Origin: Zingiber officinale
Lineage: Eukaryota; Streptophyta; Magnoliopsida; Zingiberales; Zingiberaceae
DNA length: 64,000 bases
Reading direction: 5' to 3'
NCBI RefSeq assembly: GCF_018446385.1
Contig: NC_055987.1
Location: forward strand, 9,571,705-9,635,704
Shown: positions 45,916-58,566 of the stretch, in pieces
How positions within the stretch are numbered: position 1 is the stretch's first letter
Layout: every line of letters starts with the position of its first letter
The notes under the pieces: generated by a model
What the model was told of the DNA's origin: nothing
Databases searched by the model: none
The model's input: the letters and a program-made list of their open reading frames with translations, nothing else
Position numbers and translations under genes: made by a program

Positions 45916-48900
45916 CGTTAGATTATATATATTTATTTATTGTCCTTACAATTAGAGTACAACGGTAAGATATTTAGATTATTATTAAAATATTTACGGT
46001 TCATTCTCTAACTATAGTGTATTTTAAGAATTTATTCTCCAAATATGGTGCGCCACCAATGAATGCTGGGCTTCTAAGCTGGTGGTCGGTGGAAAACTTT
46101 CATAGGGTCGGGTTGGTCAATGAGACTAATTAAATTTATCATTTATATATTTATAAATTTTAGTGATTTGTGTCGTTTTTATATTTAGGATTTAGGTTTT
46201 TTAACTTAACTATATAAGATTTTACGCTCAATATTTCTAATATCAATTTTGGATTTAATAATATGACTGACTTTTTCATTTTCTTAATTTCTGTATTATA
46301 TCAGTGTGGTTCTTCTTCTCTGACCTAATTTTTCTGCCGCTTCTTGTTGTCGTTTCCTATTGCCGCTACTGTCTCCTACTACTGTTATCGATTTCGGCGT
46401 TGACATTCTTTTCTGTCGATTTTGGCACTGATACCTTGTGCTGCTAATTTCAACGCTGACGCTCTTTTTTGTTGATTTAGGCTCCGACACTCTTTTTTGT
46501 TGATTTCGGCACCAATATTTTTTTCTGCCGATTTCGGCGCTGACGCCCTGTGCTACCAATTTCAGCATCGATGCTCTTTTTTGTTGATTTAGAGACCGAT
46601 GCTTGTGTTACCAATTTCGGTATCGACATTTTTTTCTGCTAATTTTGGCACCGATGTCATGTGCTGCTAATTTCGACGCCAACATCCTTTTCTGCCTCGA
46701 ATTCTTCGTGTGACCATGGGTCGTTCTGACACCAGTATTTACGGATCATATAAATATGTATCCTTACAGTTTGGTTATTCTGAGCATTATTTGTTCTATC
46801 ATAATGCCTGGTCATATAGATATTTCATGGAAATTTGATCCGTATATGTTAGAGCAGTTTCAACAATTCCTTAGTTCACAACTCTCAGCTTCTTCTCATA
46901 TATGTTTGTCATCGTATGGTATTTCAGGTATATCTTTATCCTTATGGATTTTAGACTCTGGTACCTCCCATCATATTTCATATAATTTATCATCTTTTTT
47001 TTTTCCAGTTCATCTATATCTATTGTGACTGCTAATGGTACTTCTATATCACTAGTAGGTGTTGGTTCAATTATTACATCTTGTTTATCTTTTATTGATG
47101 TTTATTATATTTTGAGTCTTACTTTAAATCTTGTTTCTATTAGTCAATTATGTGAGTCTGGATACCTAATCTCTTTTTCTTCATCTAATTATTTTATTCA
47201 GACCCCACAATCTTAGAGGTTGATTGGGAAATGTCGTAGGTAAGAAGGACTCTAAGTTTTAGATCAACTCAAAGTATCAAAAGTTATAGCTTCAGGTGTG
47301 GATTTATCATCTTTTCATCTAAGTCATTCATCTTCTATTTTTTATTTGTGACACTCTCGTTTAGGTCATGTTTCAGCATCTAGTTTAGAATTTTTAGCTT
47401 CTACAGGAATATTAAGGTCTTTGAAAAGTTCTGATATTTCTGATTGTAGTGATTGTAAATTGGCTAAATTTTCTGTTTTACCATTTTCTAAAAGTTTTTC
47501 TTTTTCTTCTGCTCTATTTGATCTTATCCATTCTGATGTGTGGGGACTCTTTCCTTCTTAAAAAGAGGGGTCAAGGTATTATGTTTTATTTATTGATGAC
47601 TGTACTCGTTACTTTTGAATTTATCTTATGAAACACAAGTTTGATTATCTTATCATTTTTAACAACTTTAACGCTCTTGCGAAAACTCAATATTCTAGTG
47701 CCATAAAATATTTTCATTGTGATTTAGGAGGTGAATATACTTCAAATCATTTTTCACATTTACTTACTTCTGATAGTATTATTCATCAAACCTCATGTAT
47801 AGATACTCCTGAATAGAATGATGTGGTTGAATGAAAACATAGGTATCTTGTTGAAATAACCCGTTCATTTTTATTGTCTGTCAATGCTCCTAGTACCTTT
47901 TGGGGGAAAGCAATCTGTATCATTACTCATGCGATTAATAGAATTCTAACCTCACACAATTCAGGTTTGTCACCTTTTAAAAAATTGTATGGGCATGCTC
48001 TTGACTATTCCTCTTTGCATATTTTTAGTTGTACTTATTTTGTCCTTTGTCCATATGTCGAGCATAATAAGTTAGTCTCTCGGTTTGTTCTTTGTCATTT
48101 TAGGTTATGGTGTTAGCCAAAAAGGATATCGTTGCTTTGATCTTGTTAGTCAAAAATTATATGTCTCTTGTCATGTTGTGTTTCTTGAGCATATTCCATT
48201 CTTTTCTATTCTAGCTAGTTCGCAAAAACTGCATTTATCCCTTCAATACCAACACTGAGGAAGCTTCACCCACAACTCCTATCGATAGCTCAACTGAATA
48301 TGGTACTTTGGTTCCTGAGATATCCACTTCACATGCTCCTCCTTCAGTCATTACCCAATTATCTCTTAAGGTTACGAATGATCTTTCTCTCCACCATCGT
48401 CAATCCACTCGTATCGTAAGTCTACTAAACTACCATATTTAACTTATTCTTGTTATTCTCGTTCTTTTGCTTCATTTGTTGCATTTGTTCATTGTCTTTC
48501 TAAGCTTATTTCCTATAAAGAAACTGTTCATAACCTACTTTGGCAAAGTGCTATGATTGAAAAACTAACTACTTTGCATCAGACTTATACATGGAATTTG
48601 GTGTCGTAGCCACTAGGAAAACACACTATTGGTTCTCTTGGATATATAAGATCAAAACTAAATCTGATGAATCTATCAAATGATACAAAACTTATCTTGT
48701 TGCTAAAAGTTATTCTTAGGAGTATGACATGAATTATAAAGAAATATTTGCTCTTGTTGTAAAAATGACGATTGTTCGTATTCTGATTATTGTTGCTTCT
48801 ATTTGTCGATGAATAATATCTTAGATGTATGTCAAGAATGCATTTCTAAATGGTGATCTTTATAAATACATTTATATGACACCTCCTCCTGGTATTTCAT

Positions 48901-50240
48901 ACCAACCTGGTGAAGTTTGCAGGTTTCATAAAGTGCTTTATGATCTCAAACAAGCACCTCATGCTTAGTTTGAGAAGTTCTCTACAGTAATTACTTTGCT
49001 TGATTTTCATCTTATTAATCATGATTCAACATTGGTTGCCATATGTACGAGTGCAGGTCATATTCTTTTATCATTTTATATTGACGACATGATTATTGCT
49101 GATGATAATTCTGATGGAATTGCTTCCTTGAAGTTTGAGTTAGCTTGTTGTTTGGCTATGAAAGATTTGAGTATACTACGCTACTTTCTAGGCATTGAGG
49201 TTGCTTATTCCCCAAAAAGTTATCTTTTACTTCAATCAAAGTATATATCTAATCTATTTGAGTGTGCTCGTCTTACTAATAATAGAATTGTTGATACTCC
49301 TATTGAGACTAATGTTCGATATGCTCCATCTGATCGTCCACCTTTGCTAGATCCTAGTTTGTTTAGAACTATTGTTGGAAGCCTGGTTTATTTTACCGTG
49401 ACTCGTCCAGATATTGTGTATGCTGTTTATGTGGTTAGTCAATTTATCGCTGCACCAATAATTGTTCATTGGGTTATTGTTCTTCATATTCTCAGGTATC
49501 TTCAGAGCACTCAATTTCAAAACCTTTTATTTCCTTCTACTTCATATCTGGAGCTGCGTGCATATTCTGATGTTAATTGGGATGATGATCCTATGGATTA
49601 CAAATCTACAACTGGTTTCTGTGTTTTTCTTGGTGACTCCCTCATTCTTTTGAAGAGTAAAAAACAAGATGTTATTTCTAGATCTTACATAAAAACTGAG
49701 TATAATGTCATGACCTCAACTACTTGTAAGATAGTTTGGTTGCGTTCGTTGCTTACAGATATGTGTATCTCTCTTCATCAACCTACTCTGTTATATTATG
49801 ATAATCAGAGTGTTATTCGAATTGCACGTAATTCAGTTTTTCATAAGCCGACGAAACATATTAAAATTGATTATGACATTACTCGTTATCATCTTCAGAT
49901 TATTACCATCATATTATCTTTTGTTTCTTGAAATCTACAAATTGCTATATATTTACCAAGACAGATTCAACTTCATATTTTCATTTTTTTTATCTGATAA
50001 ACTTTCAATGTTTTTAGTCGTAACATCGTAAATTTAAGAGGACGTTAGATTATATATATCTATTTATTTATAATTTTTAAGATAATTTATTTTTTTTCTT
50101 TTATATTTAAGGTTTAAAATTTCTTAAGTTAATTATATAAAATTTTATATTTTATATTTCTAATATCAATTTTAATTTTAATAATATAACTATAGCTTTT
50201 AGCTTCGTCATATAAAATGACACCGGTATTCCTCCCTGTT
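45916..50240 (+). mobile_element. Broken Ty1/copia element
   Basis: Related LTR-like ends at about 45916-46290 and 50043-50240 (both with GGACGTTAGATTATATATAT, and TATTTCTAATATCAATTTT further in). Parts in order on the plus strand: a leader with a 30-bp minisatellite, a protease region (LDSGTSHHIS, about 46960), GAG-pre-integrase and integrase regions (about 47340-48120), RT (from about 48560), and RT end to RNase H (48996-49931, with FYIDDM, YFLGIEVAYS and the YSDVNWDDDP block). It is broken at about ten or more places. LTR copies have diverged strongly, so it is old. Confidence 0.88.
46380..46700 (+). repeat. Minisatellite of about 30-bp units in the copia leader
   Basis: About ten degenerate units built from TGCTGATTTCGGCGCCGACG and CTCTTTTTTGT-like modules, lying between the 5' LTR-like end and the protease region. 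Confidence 0.75.
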
Positions 50241-50649
50241 CAATCCTGTTCAATAATTCCTTCTACTCTTCTTTATTGCCCTTGTCCATAGCAAGCCAAG
50301 ACTCTTGATTTCTCCATGGCCATTCCTTGAACAAGAGATCATAATCATGATCGTCGTCAAATGGTGCTCATTCTCCAATACAATCTACCATATTTATCAT
50401 CTTATTCCTTCTCTTTTGTTGATTGGGACAACTGTCCCCCGGAGTAACACACAGACTTCCACGTACCAGCCCGCCTGTGGCCGCCCTTGCAACTATGACG
50501 TGGCTTCCACCTCCATTTCCTGCTTAAATACCGCCCCCTTCTCGCCCCTCTCCTCTCCTCTCCTCGTATCACACTGCCGCTACCCTGTTCACTCTTCCTC
50601 TCCTCTGTTCTATTACGGTTGTCTCTTTTGCTCTCTCATCGGCAGACAA
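50241..50649 (+). promoter_or_regulatory. Promoter and 5' UTR of the ABCG25-like gene
   Basis: TGACGTGGC with an ACGTGGC ABRE-type core lies at 50499-50505. TTAAATA at 50524-50530 is a likely TATA element. The CT-rich stretch after it (50535-50640) looks like a 5' UTR. An ABA-response core upstream of an ABA exporter fits the ABA induction known for ABCG25; function here is inferred. A copia fossil ends immediately to the left, so the known promoter is short. Confidence 0.5.
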
Positions 50650-53534
50650 ATGCCTTCTGATCGAGAACGTGAACCAAGTGGAGTCGACGTCGCAAGAATG
50701 GACTCTGTTCTCTCTCGTTCTTGCTTCCCTCTTACTCTCCAAGTACCACTTCTAGCTTGATTCCTCCGATTTTTAATTTGTTGTTCACTGGATCGCTGAT
50801 TAATCTTTCTAATTAATTGTCGTCATGTGTGTCCTTGTTGTTTGTAGTTTATTGATATATCGTACCGTGTCAAGCTCGATCCTCTGGCGGCCACCGGCGG
50901 CAAAGGATTCAAGTGCATGTTAACTACAGGCGGCAGCGGAGGAATCTCTGCTTCTGATGAGAAAGTTATAATTAACGGCGTGAGCGGCATGGTGTCTCCC
51001 GGCGAGTTGCTTGCTGTTCTCGGTCCCTCCGGGAGCGGAAAATCCACTCTTTTGAGCGTCCTCGCTGGACGGATGCAGGGGAAGCACTCCGGCGCGGTGC
51101 TTGTCAACGGTCGTCGGCTTGCGCGGCCGGCCCTGCGGCGGATTGGTTTCGTGGCGCAGGACGACGTGCTGTACCCGCATTTGACGGTGCGCGAGACGCT
51201 GCTCTTCTGCGCGATGCTGCGGCTCCCGCGGACGCTGGCGAAGGCCGAGAAGGCGGCGGCGGTGGAGGAGGTGTTGGCGGAGCTGGGACTGTGCAAGTGC
51301 GCCGACACGGCCGTGGGCGGGACCTTCGTGCGGGGGATCTCCGGCGGGGAGCGGAAGAGAGTCTGCATCGGGCACGAGATGCTGGTAAATCCGAGCCTGC
51401 TGGTGCTCGACGAGCCCACCTCGGGACTCGACTCCACGGCGGCCAACCGGCTGGTGGCCACCCTCTGCAGGCTGGTCAGGAAGGGGAGGACGGTGGTAAC
51501 GTCGATCCACCAACCGTCGAGCCGCGTCTACCAGATGTTCGACTCGGTGCTCCTCCTCTCCGAGGGCAATTGCTTGTACTTCGGCAAGGCCAAAGATGCC
51601 ATGGACTACTTCGCCACCGTCGGCTTTCCTCCAAATTTCCACGTCAACCCCGCCGATTTCATGCTCGATTTGGCCAACGGTTAGCACATCTTTCCACTCG
51701 ATCAGTCCTCTCTAATAATATCGCACCTTGCAATTAGTTTATTAACATGCCAACTTACATGAAAAAAATACACAAGAATATAACTAGGATGAGATAAAAT
51801 GTTCGATGCCATAGTCATAGAGGAAAGTGGAACTAACCAGTATTAGTGGAGAAAAGCAACACTACGAGAGCTGCAAGAAAAAGAGAGATGTATTATTGGG
51901 TTCACAACAAACTGACCGTCCATTCTTTCTCTATTCTATAACATATCGTCCTCATTCTCCTCTCAAATTAGGCAAGCACTCGCGCAGTCAAAGAAACAAT
52001 TGATTTCTACAGTGCTCCTAGATTCGGTCTTAATTTAGAGACTCTGCTGCATTACTTAATTGCCCCTGTTGAAAAATAGACTCTGAAGCATAAGAGAGAT
52101 GGCTCTTTGCTGCTCTATATTCTCCTACAGTGTCGCTTTGAGGGCTCTGTTTGGTTCCTCTTCTTCGCTCGATATTTTCTGTTCTTTTCGCTTTGTTTTG
52201 GTTCGATGGCTTTTGTTCGGTTCAGTGCCGGTTATCGGACACGTAGTGACGGAATAATGGGGGTCACACTAAATTGTACAGGTGTCCGGTGAACAGGAAA
52301 GCGCTTTGTGTTGGGTGTTGCTTTTCATTCTTTTTGGCTTCCCTTTTACCAGATTTGACTTGAGTTGGGTCCCGTAAATTTGACTTTGGAACAGCATGTA
52401 GCATGAGGTTCTCAATTATTTGGATTTTTTCTGCTTCCGTAAGTCAAAGTTTAGCACCTTAGTTTTTGTCGCATGGCACATTCTTTCTCCAGGGGACGGT
52501 CAAACAGAGTACCCAGGAGACGACGAAAAGTCAACAGTCAAGCAATCTCTTATCTCATCCTACGGCCAAGTGTTGGCGCCGAAAGTCAACGGAAGGTTGA
52601 CCGGCGTGACTGGAGATGCAAACCAGAGCGGTGAGCGTCTGTAAAAATAAATTTGATCAGTTCGTGAAAGATTTGCTGATTGTTTGACGTGTGTGATCGT
52701 GAAACAGGTAGAGAATTGTTCCCGGAGAAGGAGAAGAGAGACAAGAGCAGAGTCAGCTGGTTCAGCCAGTTCTCCGTCCTCTTGCGCCGGAGCCTCAAGG
52801 AGCGACGCCACGAGTCGTTTAACTCTCTCCGAGTCTTCCAGGTCATGGTGGCGGCTGTGCTCTCCGGCTCGATGTGGTGGCGCTCGAGCCTCGGGGACGT
52901 TCAGGACCGCCTCGGCCTCCTCTTCTTCGTCACCATCTTCTGGGGCGTCTTCGCCTCCTTCAACTCGGTCTTCACTTTCCCGCAGGAGCGCGCCGTCTTC
53001 CTCAAGGAACGCGCGTCGGGAATGTACAGCCTCTCCTCCTACTTCATGGCGCGCACCGCCGGCGACCTGCCCATGGAGCTCGTCCTCCCCACCGTCTTCA
53101 CCTTTATCCTGTACTGGATGGCCGGGCTGAGGACGGAGCCGGGGGCGTTCCTTCTGACGCTCGCCGTCATCCTCGGCTACGTGCTGGTGGCGCAGGGGCT
53201 GGGGCTGGCGTTGGGGGCGGCGATCATGGACGCCAAGCAGGCCTCGACGATATCGACGGTCACGATGCTGGCGTTCCTGCTGACCGGCGGCTTCTACGTG
53301 CAGCACATACCCAACTGCCTGGAGTGGATCAAGTACGTCTCCTTCACCTTCTACGGCTACAGACTCCTCATCAACATCCAGTACAGCGGCAAAGAAATGG
53401 ACTACTTCCTCGGATCGTCGACGCACTACGGAACGAGAATCGATTCCTCGGTCTGCATCGTGGCACTGGCCGTCATGCTCGTCGGGTACAGAGCCTTGGC
53501 TTACATAGCTCTCCGGCGCATCAAGGTCGGTTGA
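50650..53534 (+). CDS. ABCG25: ABCG half-transporter, ABCG25-like (abscisic acid exporter type)
   Basis: Four exons: 50650-50742, 50848-51679, 52493-52630 and 52708-53534, all with GT/AG introns in matching phase, giving 629 residues (Arabidopsis ABCG25 is 662). Domain order is nucleotide-binding first, then membrane domain. Walker A GPSGSGKST is at about 90-98, the Q-loop Gln near 135, signature ISGGERKR at 195-202, Walker B LLVLDEP at 215-221, and the switch His of IHQPSS near 252. About six membrane segments lie in 395-625, with MWW, YMQ-free SSYFMAR and GAAIMDAKQAST blocks typical of the subfamily. The N-terminal SCFPLTL and C-terminal YRALAYIALRRIK match ABCG25. That family exports ABA at the plasma membrane. 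A longer upstream frame from 50305 exists, but 50650 follows a TATA and 5' UTR-like stretch. Confidence 0.9.
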
Positions 53535-53615
53535 CGGAGAAGCAGAGCAGGGATTAATGCATCACTTGATCTAACTTTCTCTCTTCGTCGGTGCCTTTAA
53601 TCTTCTAGCTACTTC

Positions 53616-53621
53616 AATAAA
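53616..53621 (+). terminator. Candidate polyadenylation signal of the ABCG25-like gene
   Basis: AATAAA 82 bp after the stop codon, in an AT-rich context. Confidence 0.5.
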
Positions 53622-53859
53622 TTGAGAGATGCAAGTGTTAATTAATTTGTTGTTCAACGCTAACAAGCACAGATCCTAAGCCCTGCATTAAATAATAATA
53701 ATAATAAAAAACCTTGTTCATCTTGGAAAATTTTCCATGTATTTGCTCAATGTGAAAGAGCAAAACATGTCAAAGGATCTTGAATACGGCTAGTATTAGA
53801 AGCTGCCATGCCATGAATGTAAATGAAGATTAATCAGATATTAAATTAAGTTAAAATTA

Positions 53860-54960
53860 AGTTAAAGTCTAGGGGTCAATAAGACCATCTCTACCTAGTC
53901 AAGTTGACAAGCAGCCAGTCCAGTAAAAGTCGATCCGTCAATCTTCCCGATAGAGTCGACCACCAGTCATTCAGTTGACTTGCCGGTTAGTTCGATCAAA
54001 CCGACCCGCTAGTTAATCTAGCCGAGACAAAGCACCAAAGCTGATTGACCAGTCTTCTAAGGCCAACTCGCTAGAGCCGATCAACCAGTCTTCCAAGATT
54101 GATCCGGCTGAGCCAACTGCCAATCATTTAGTTGACCGGCCAATCAGTCCGGCTGAGTTTAACTGCACGTCATGTCCAGCCAAGTTAAACCGACCCGCCA
54201 CTCACGAGTGGTCCTATATCGACTTTAAGAGCTCAGCTCCCCGATCAGGTATCTAGTTCATTTATGATCGACTCTATTGATCGGACGCTCTGGCTCACCT
54301 CCACTCTCAATTGATGTCTCTCTTAGCCCCAAAATCCAGACCTTCTAGCATGTGGACATCCAGTGAGTTGTCAGAACACATGGGTGTCCAAACACATAGA
54401 GTAGTACGTATGACATAGCGTGATCTCTTCAAGATTTCTATAATACAAGATATGAGTAACATGACCCTCTGACGTCTTTGACATGATATATTTTTTAATG
54501 TGAACACGATATTTTGTCAGAAATACACCATCTACTTTGACAGATTTCACACATTACTCTTTTATGATATAAAAAATCTCACCTCTTAGGCCAAGGGAGG
54601 TTGGATGCACTCATATATTCATTACTCAACTATGGTTCATCTTCCCCACATTTTTATGTCTCTGGATATCTAACTTGAGTGTTGAAGTGAAAGGTCAGGG
54701 CAACCTAGTTTGAATTTCATTTTAATCCCATCCCTCTCTCTTCCTCTTCACAGTCTCTTCCGGCGATGGAGACAGCTCACCCTCTTCCTCGGAAGCTCCA
54801 TGACCTTGTCAATATCGAAGACATCACACTCCCTCTCTTTCTCCTGGTCATGAGAACTTGGTCAACACTATGAACACCTCACTAATAGTCCATCTCTCAC
54901 CGATTTCAGATAGATGAATAAATATCCTTCCAAGTAAATCACCCTAGGCCCTGTTGGTAG
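53860..54960. mobile_element. Decayed Tat-like LTR-element debris
   Basis: 53880-54200 holds degenerate repeats of CCAGTCATTCAGTTGACC and CCGGCTGAGCCAACTG words. AACTTGAGTGTTGAAG at about 54672 resembles the ACTTGAGCGTCGGAG motif of Tat-like LTRs, and GACAGCTCACCCTC near 54771 resembles AGACAGCTCACCATCC of the LTR of element B. Ends not identifiable; old. Confidence 0.5.
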
Positions 54961-55853
54961 AATCCCTTTTGGCCCTTTCCATCACAATCTCCATGAACTA
55001 TCATCGCCCAATCATGGAGAATAAGTTGTTATCAGCAAGGTATTTTGTTAATTTAATGTGGATTTGGAAAAAGAGACGAGGTTGCAAGGGCTAGCTCCTT
55101 TTGCACCAGCAACGAAATAATTATTCTTGTTGCTGCGTAATGTACAATGATGTCTATTGCATCATGGAGTTCATCTCCTTTATTCGCGTGACAATTCATT
55201 TATTCCCATCTCAGTATCATTTAATGGGAAGAGAGCGACCCGAAGAAAATGACTGCATCTACACGAACTGAATTATGGTAAATCTCATTGAAGGCATCTT
55301 AATTATCCTAATGGAAAAGTGTTCTGTTAATTTATTGAATCAAGATCCATCATCTCTTTTCCACATAAGATATTAAAAGAGGTTCTATAATTATGCCAAG
55401 ATCAGTCCCCAAAGCTAAGCTGATATGTTAAACATTATCTAACAAATATCTACTACGATCTCGACGTCGGTGCTAAAAGTTTGTGAAAATTGCGGATTAA
55501 AGCGATTTTGGTTGGATCCAACTCAACTTACCACTCTCCTTGAAAATTTAATTACGACATAGAGAACACAGGGATGCAGAGGATAATGTATATCTTTCAT
55601 GATGAGATAGAGGAGAATATCGACTTGATTCCTCAAGAAAATTTTGATATCAATGGAGATGAAAAGGAAAGAAGAGTAATGTTCTGAAAATTAAAGTAGA
55701 GGTTGAATTTAGAGTCTTTTGCCGTTTATTTTGACATCAAACTGTACGAGACTATTAATTTGGCAATTGATAATAGTGCGATAGACATCATGAAATCGTT
55801 TACTTCTTCAACGATTTAATCGATCACAAAGTAGACACGCCGAAGAAATAATA
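54961..55853. other. Intergenic stretch
   Basis: No gene, RNA or repeat end recognised. Probably contains the promoter of the next gene. Confidence 0.45.
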
Positions 55854-56261
55854 ATGGGAGGAGACGTGACTTTTTTAGTGGCAATTGCACCGGACGACCA
55901 CCTCCACTCGAGAGGCGAACATGGGTCGACGGTGCCGTTGTCGCTGCCGCCGGCGATAGGAAGCAGCGGCGTAGAGGGGCCGAGGAGGGTGTGCTTGATA
56001 CTGGCCCTGGTTTGTTGCTCGCCGGTGCTCGTCCCCCTCGCTGGCCTCTCCTTTCCCTTGCTCTGCATCGCCGGCCTCTGCCTCCGGGTCGGGCGGCGAT
56101 GGAGGCGCCAGATAACGCCGGGCTTCAAGGAAGGCGACGTTCCGGAGCCGATGCTGCAGGCGGCGGAAGGACGACTGCTGCACCGCTACTTGGAGGACCA
56201 ACTGCGACTGGTTTCAGATGTTCATGTAGTCGACGGCGGCGGCGACACGGCTGGAGATTAA
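55854..56261 (+). CDS. Small putative membrane protein, function unknown
   Basis: A single-exon frame of 135 residues. Residues 1-43 are polar. Residues 46-79 (VCLILALVCCSPVLVPLAGL then SFPLLCIAGLCLRV) form one long or two short hydrophobic segments with a Pro hinge, followed by the basic RRWRR cluster, which suggests the tail is cytosolic. The C-terminal 55 residues are acidic to mixed and end in Asp. The G+C content is high like the NAC and ABCG exons and unlike the AT-rich flanks, which supports real coding. The layout recalls small uncharacterised plant membrane proteins; I cannot name a family. Overlapping frames on both strands (55808-56341) are lower-quality alternatives. Confidence 0.6.
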   Translation: MGGDVTFLVAIAPDDHLHSRGEHGSTVPLSLPPAIGSSGVEGPRRVCLILALVCCSPVLVPLAGLSFPLLCIAGLCLRVGRRWRRQITPGFKEGDVPEPMLQAAEGRLLHRYLEDQLRLVSDVHVVDGGGDTAGD

Positions 56262-57000
56262 GGTCGTTTAAGCTTGCCAAACTGCCTACTTCGTCCTCTT
56301 TCTTCGTTTCCGAGGAAACGGATTGGGGCTTTAAACTGTAAAACTGTAAAATCGAATTGGGGTTTTTTCATTCAGTGTTCGAGTAACTTGTTTTTCAAAG
56401 ATAAATAGGAAAATTTTGCCCGATCTTTCTTCTATTACAAGTCCTTGTTCAACCCATCATCGTGAGTGTTCTTAATAAATCATTAAGAATATCCATACCA
56501 ATATTAAATATTTTTTTCAAATATTTACCATCTCTTTATATCATCAATTAAATATCATACTTCTCAAATATCTCAAATCATAAAATTAAATATTCCCTCC
56601 AACCAAATATTCATAGTCTTACCTGCCAAATATTTCACTCCAAAATATTTAAAATTTCACAATCAAATATTTCATCAACCAAATATTTATAGTCCCACTA
56701 TCATTTTATTAATTTACATATAATTTTATATTTAAATAAAATTAATTATACTTATTAATTTTTAATTTAATATATTTTAATCATTATTAAATATAATTAA
56801 TTTAATAATAATATTTTATTTAAATATAAGGAGACATATAATTTTTTTTAAAAAAATGGATACAATATACACGAATATAAATATTTCACATATTCAAAAT
56901 TGAAAACTGAAGTACAAAGCATATTAATGAAATATAGAATGATAAACTCTATGAATTAAAAATCATAATTAGTTAATAAAATAAATAAAAATTTATTACA
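56262..57000. other. AT-rich intergenic stretch with TATTTTTCAAATATTT-type repeats
   Basis: 3' flank of the small gene, then degenerate AAATATTTCAC and CAATCAAATATT words (56480-56700), possibly an old transposon end. No gene. Confidence 0.45.
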
Positions 57001-58190
57001 TGTTCAATCTTTTCTTCAGTTGCTCACATATTGCTAGATAGTTCTAAAATTGTTCAACTGTCATGCCTCGTATGTTTATTACAATGAGTTGATGTGCTTA
57101 GATGAGTTGGTCCACTTTCTTATTATTATTATACTTCTCCAAATGTGCTACTGACTGTTTCATAGTCTTATTCAATTCATCAATTATGCCTACTCTTTCT
57201 TTACTTTTCCTCTTTGCTATTTTTTTTGTCTAATTGGACTAGATCAGACTTCTCTATTATCCACATCAACAATTGTATTGAATTTGAAGAGTCAGTAAGC
57301 GCACTTAATGATTTTGATGTCCTTGCTTTCTTTGTAGTCCATCACTTTAAGGATTGAGGAACGTATATCGGACTATCTTTCACAATCATCCACACATGTT
57401 CATATTGGAATGTAGATTTAAAAGTACTTTTGTATTTTTCATGAGCTCACATCATCAAATCCTCGTTGCTCCATCCGCTTAGTCCATCATCGTATCATTG
57501 ATTGTAGATTTCATTATATCTATTCATGAACTTTTTCACCGAACCCAATGTGATTTTGCTTTATTCGCAGTTCTTTTTTTAGTTCCCTTATCTTGATTAG
57601 TATTATAGTATGTCACCACCCGTTTTCAAAAAAACTCACTCTTCTAGGCATTACCAACTATTGAATCTTCGCTCATGATTGTGTAGGCTACTGCAAGGAG
57701 CTTATCATCTGCTACTATCCATACTATTCACTTGCTATGATCTTCTTCTGATTCATTGTCTGTTTCAGTTGTTTGATCGAAAATAATATTGTCAAGCCCT
57801 ATTTGATATGAGAATGAAGGAAATTATGAATCGGGAATTGCATGAGATGTTTCTATATCTTTATCACTGGTACTTGCATCAATATTAGCTTTTTTTGATT
57901 CATTTGATTGAATCCCGGTAATTGAAGCAGATTAATTTCATAAGATGGAGCTTGTATGAAATATTGGTTATTCTGCCAGTATTTTCGGGGGAAATGTATA
58001 AAACGAAGCTCGAGGGTTGCTACTAAAAAATTTTTGATAACTTTAAAAATTATGATAAAATGGTGGTGGATATGAAAAATGTTAGAAATTTTGTAAGTGT
58101 TAAGCAGGAAATGAAAATGGAGGAGGTTGTAGATTGAGAAGAACTTGAGAATTTTCTCCACTTGAATTTTCATCAATATTTAGAAAATTC
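57000..58190 (-). pseudogene. NAM-associated / Harbinger-linked protein remnant
   Basis: Read on the minus strand, this region gives the pattern of plant proteins with the 'no apical meristem-associated' C-terminal domain, often carried by PIF/Harbinger-like transposons. An N-terminal part (58176-57853) has an LQLPGFNQM-like segment. Then come DDKLLAVAYTIMSEDSIVGN (about 57710-57650), a VVTYYN segment (about 57620-57600), MNRYNEIYN (about 57530-57500), EHVWMIVKDSPIYVP (about 57400-57360) and a Lys/Glu-rich tail to about 57050. The frame is interrupted by several stops (for example TAG after the SIVGNA segment) and at least one frame change. No matching DDE transposase is seen nearby. Confidence 0.65.
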
Positions 58191-58549
58191 AATAAATTCT
58201 AAAATAATGACCGGAATTTCTATCCATTTCTCTATAAATTTTGGATATGTAGTTCTTTTTTTTTTTTGTTGAAAGATAAATAAAAAAAATGAGATATAAC
58301 ATTCTAAAAATTGAATTGAATTGAACGTGGGATCAAATTAATCGTTATTATGTTTACCTTCAACATTTAACTTAAAAAAAATAAAAATAAAAAACAACTG
58401 TCGCTACAACAACAATAGGCAGGTGGGAGGGCTCACCACTCAATTTACTTTTTTATTTTATTTTATTTTTTTTCATGCCACGAAGAGTAGAAATCACCGG
58501 GCATAAAGTTATACCTGATGATTTCTAAATATTCCCATCCCTATCCATC
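58191..58549. other. AT-rich intergenic stretch
   Basis: Homopolymer-rich sequence; nothing recognised. Confidence 0.5.
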
Positions 58550-58566
58550 ACAATGGGAGATAATTG

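Noticed and set aside
50920-51687. 255-residue minus-strand frame opposite ABCG exon 2
   Set aside because: GC-rich codon shadow of the transporter exon; no domain on this strand.
52560-53557. Alternative long frames on both strands over ABCG exon 4
   Set aside because: Shadows of exon 4; the chosen frame alone gives the ABCG membrane domain.
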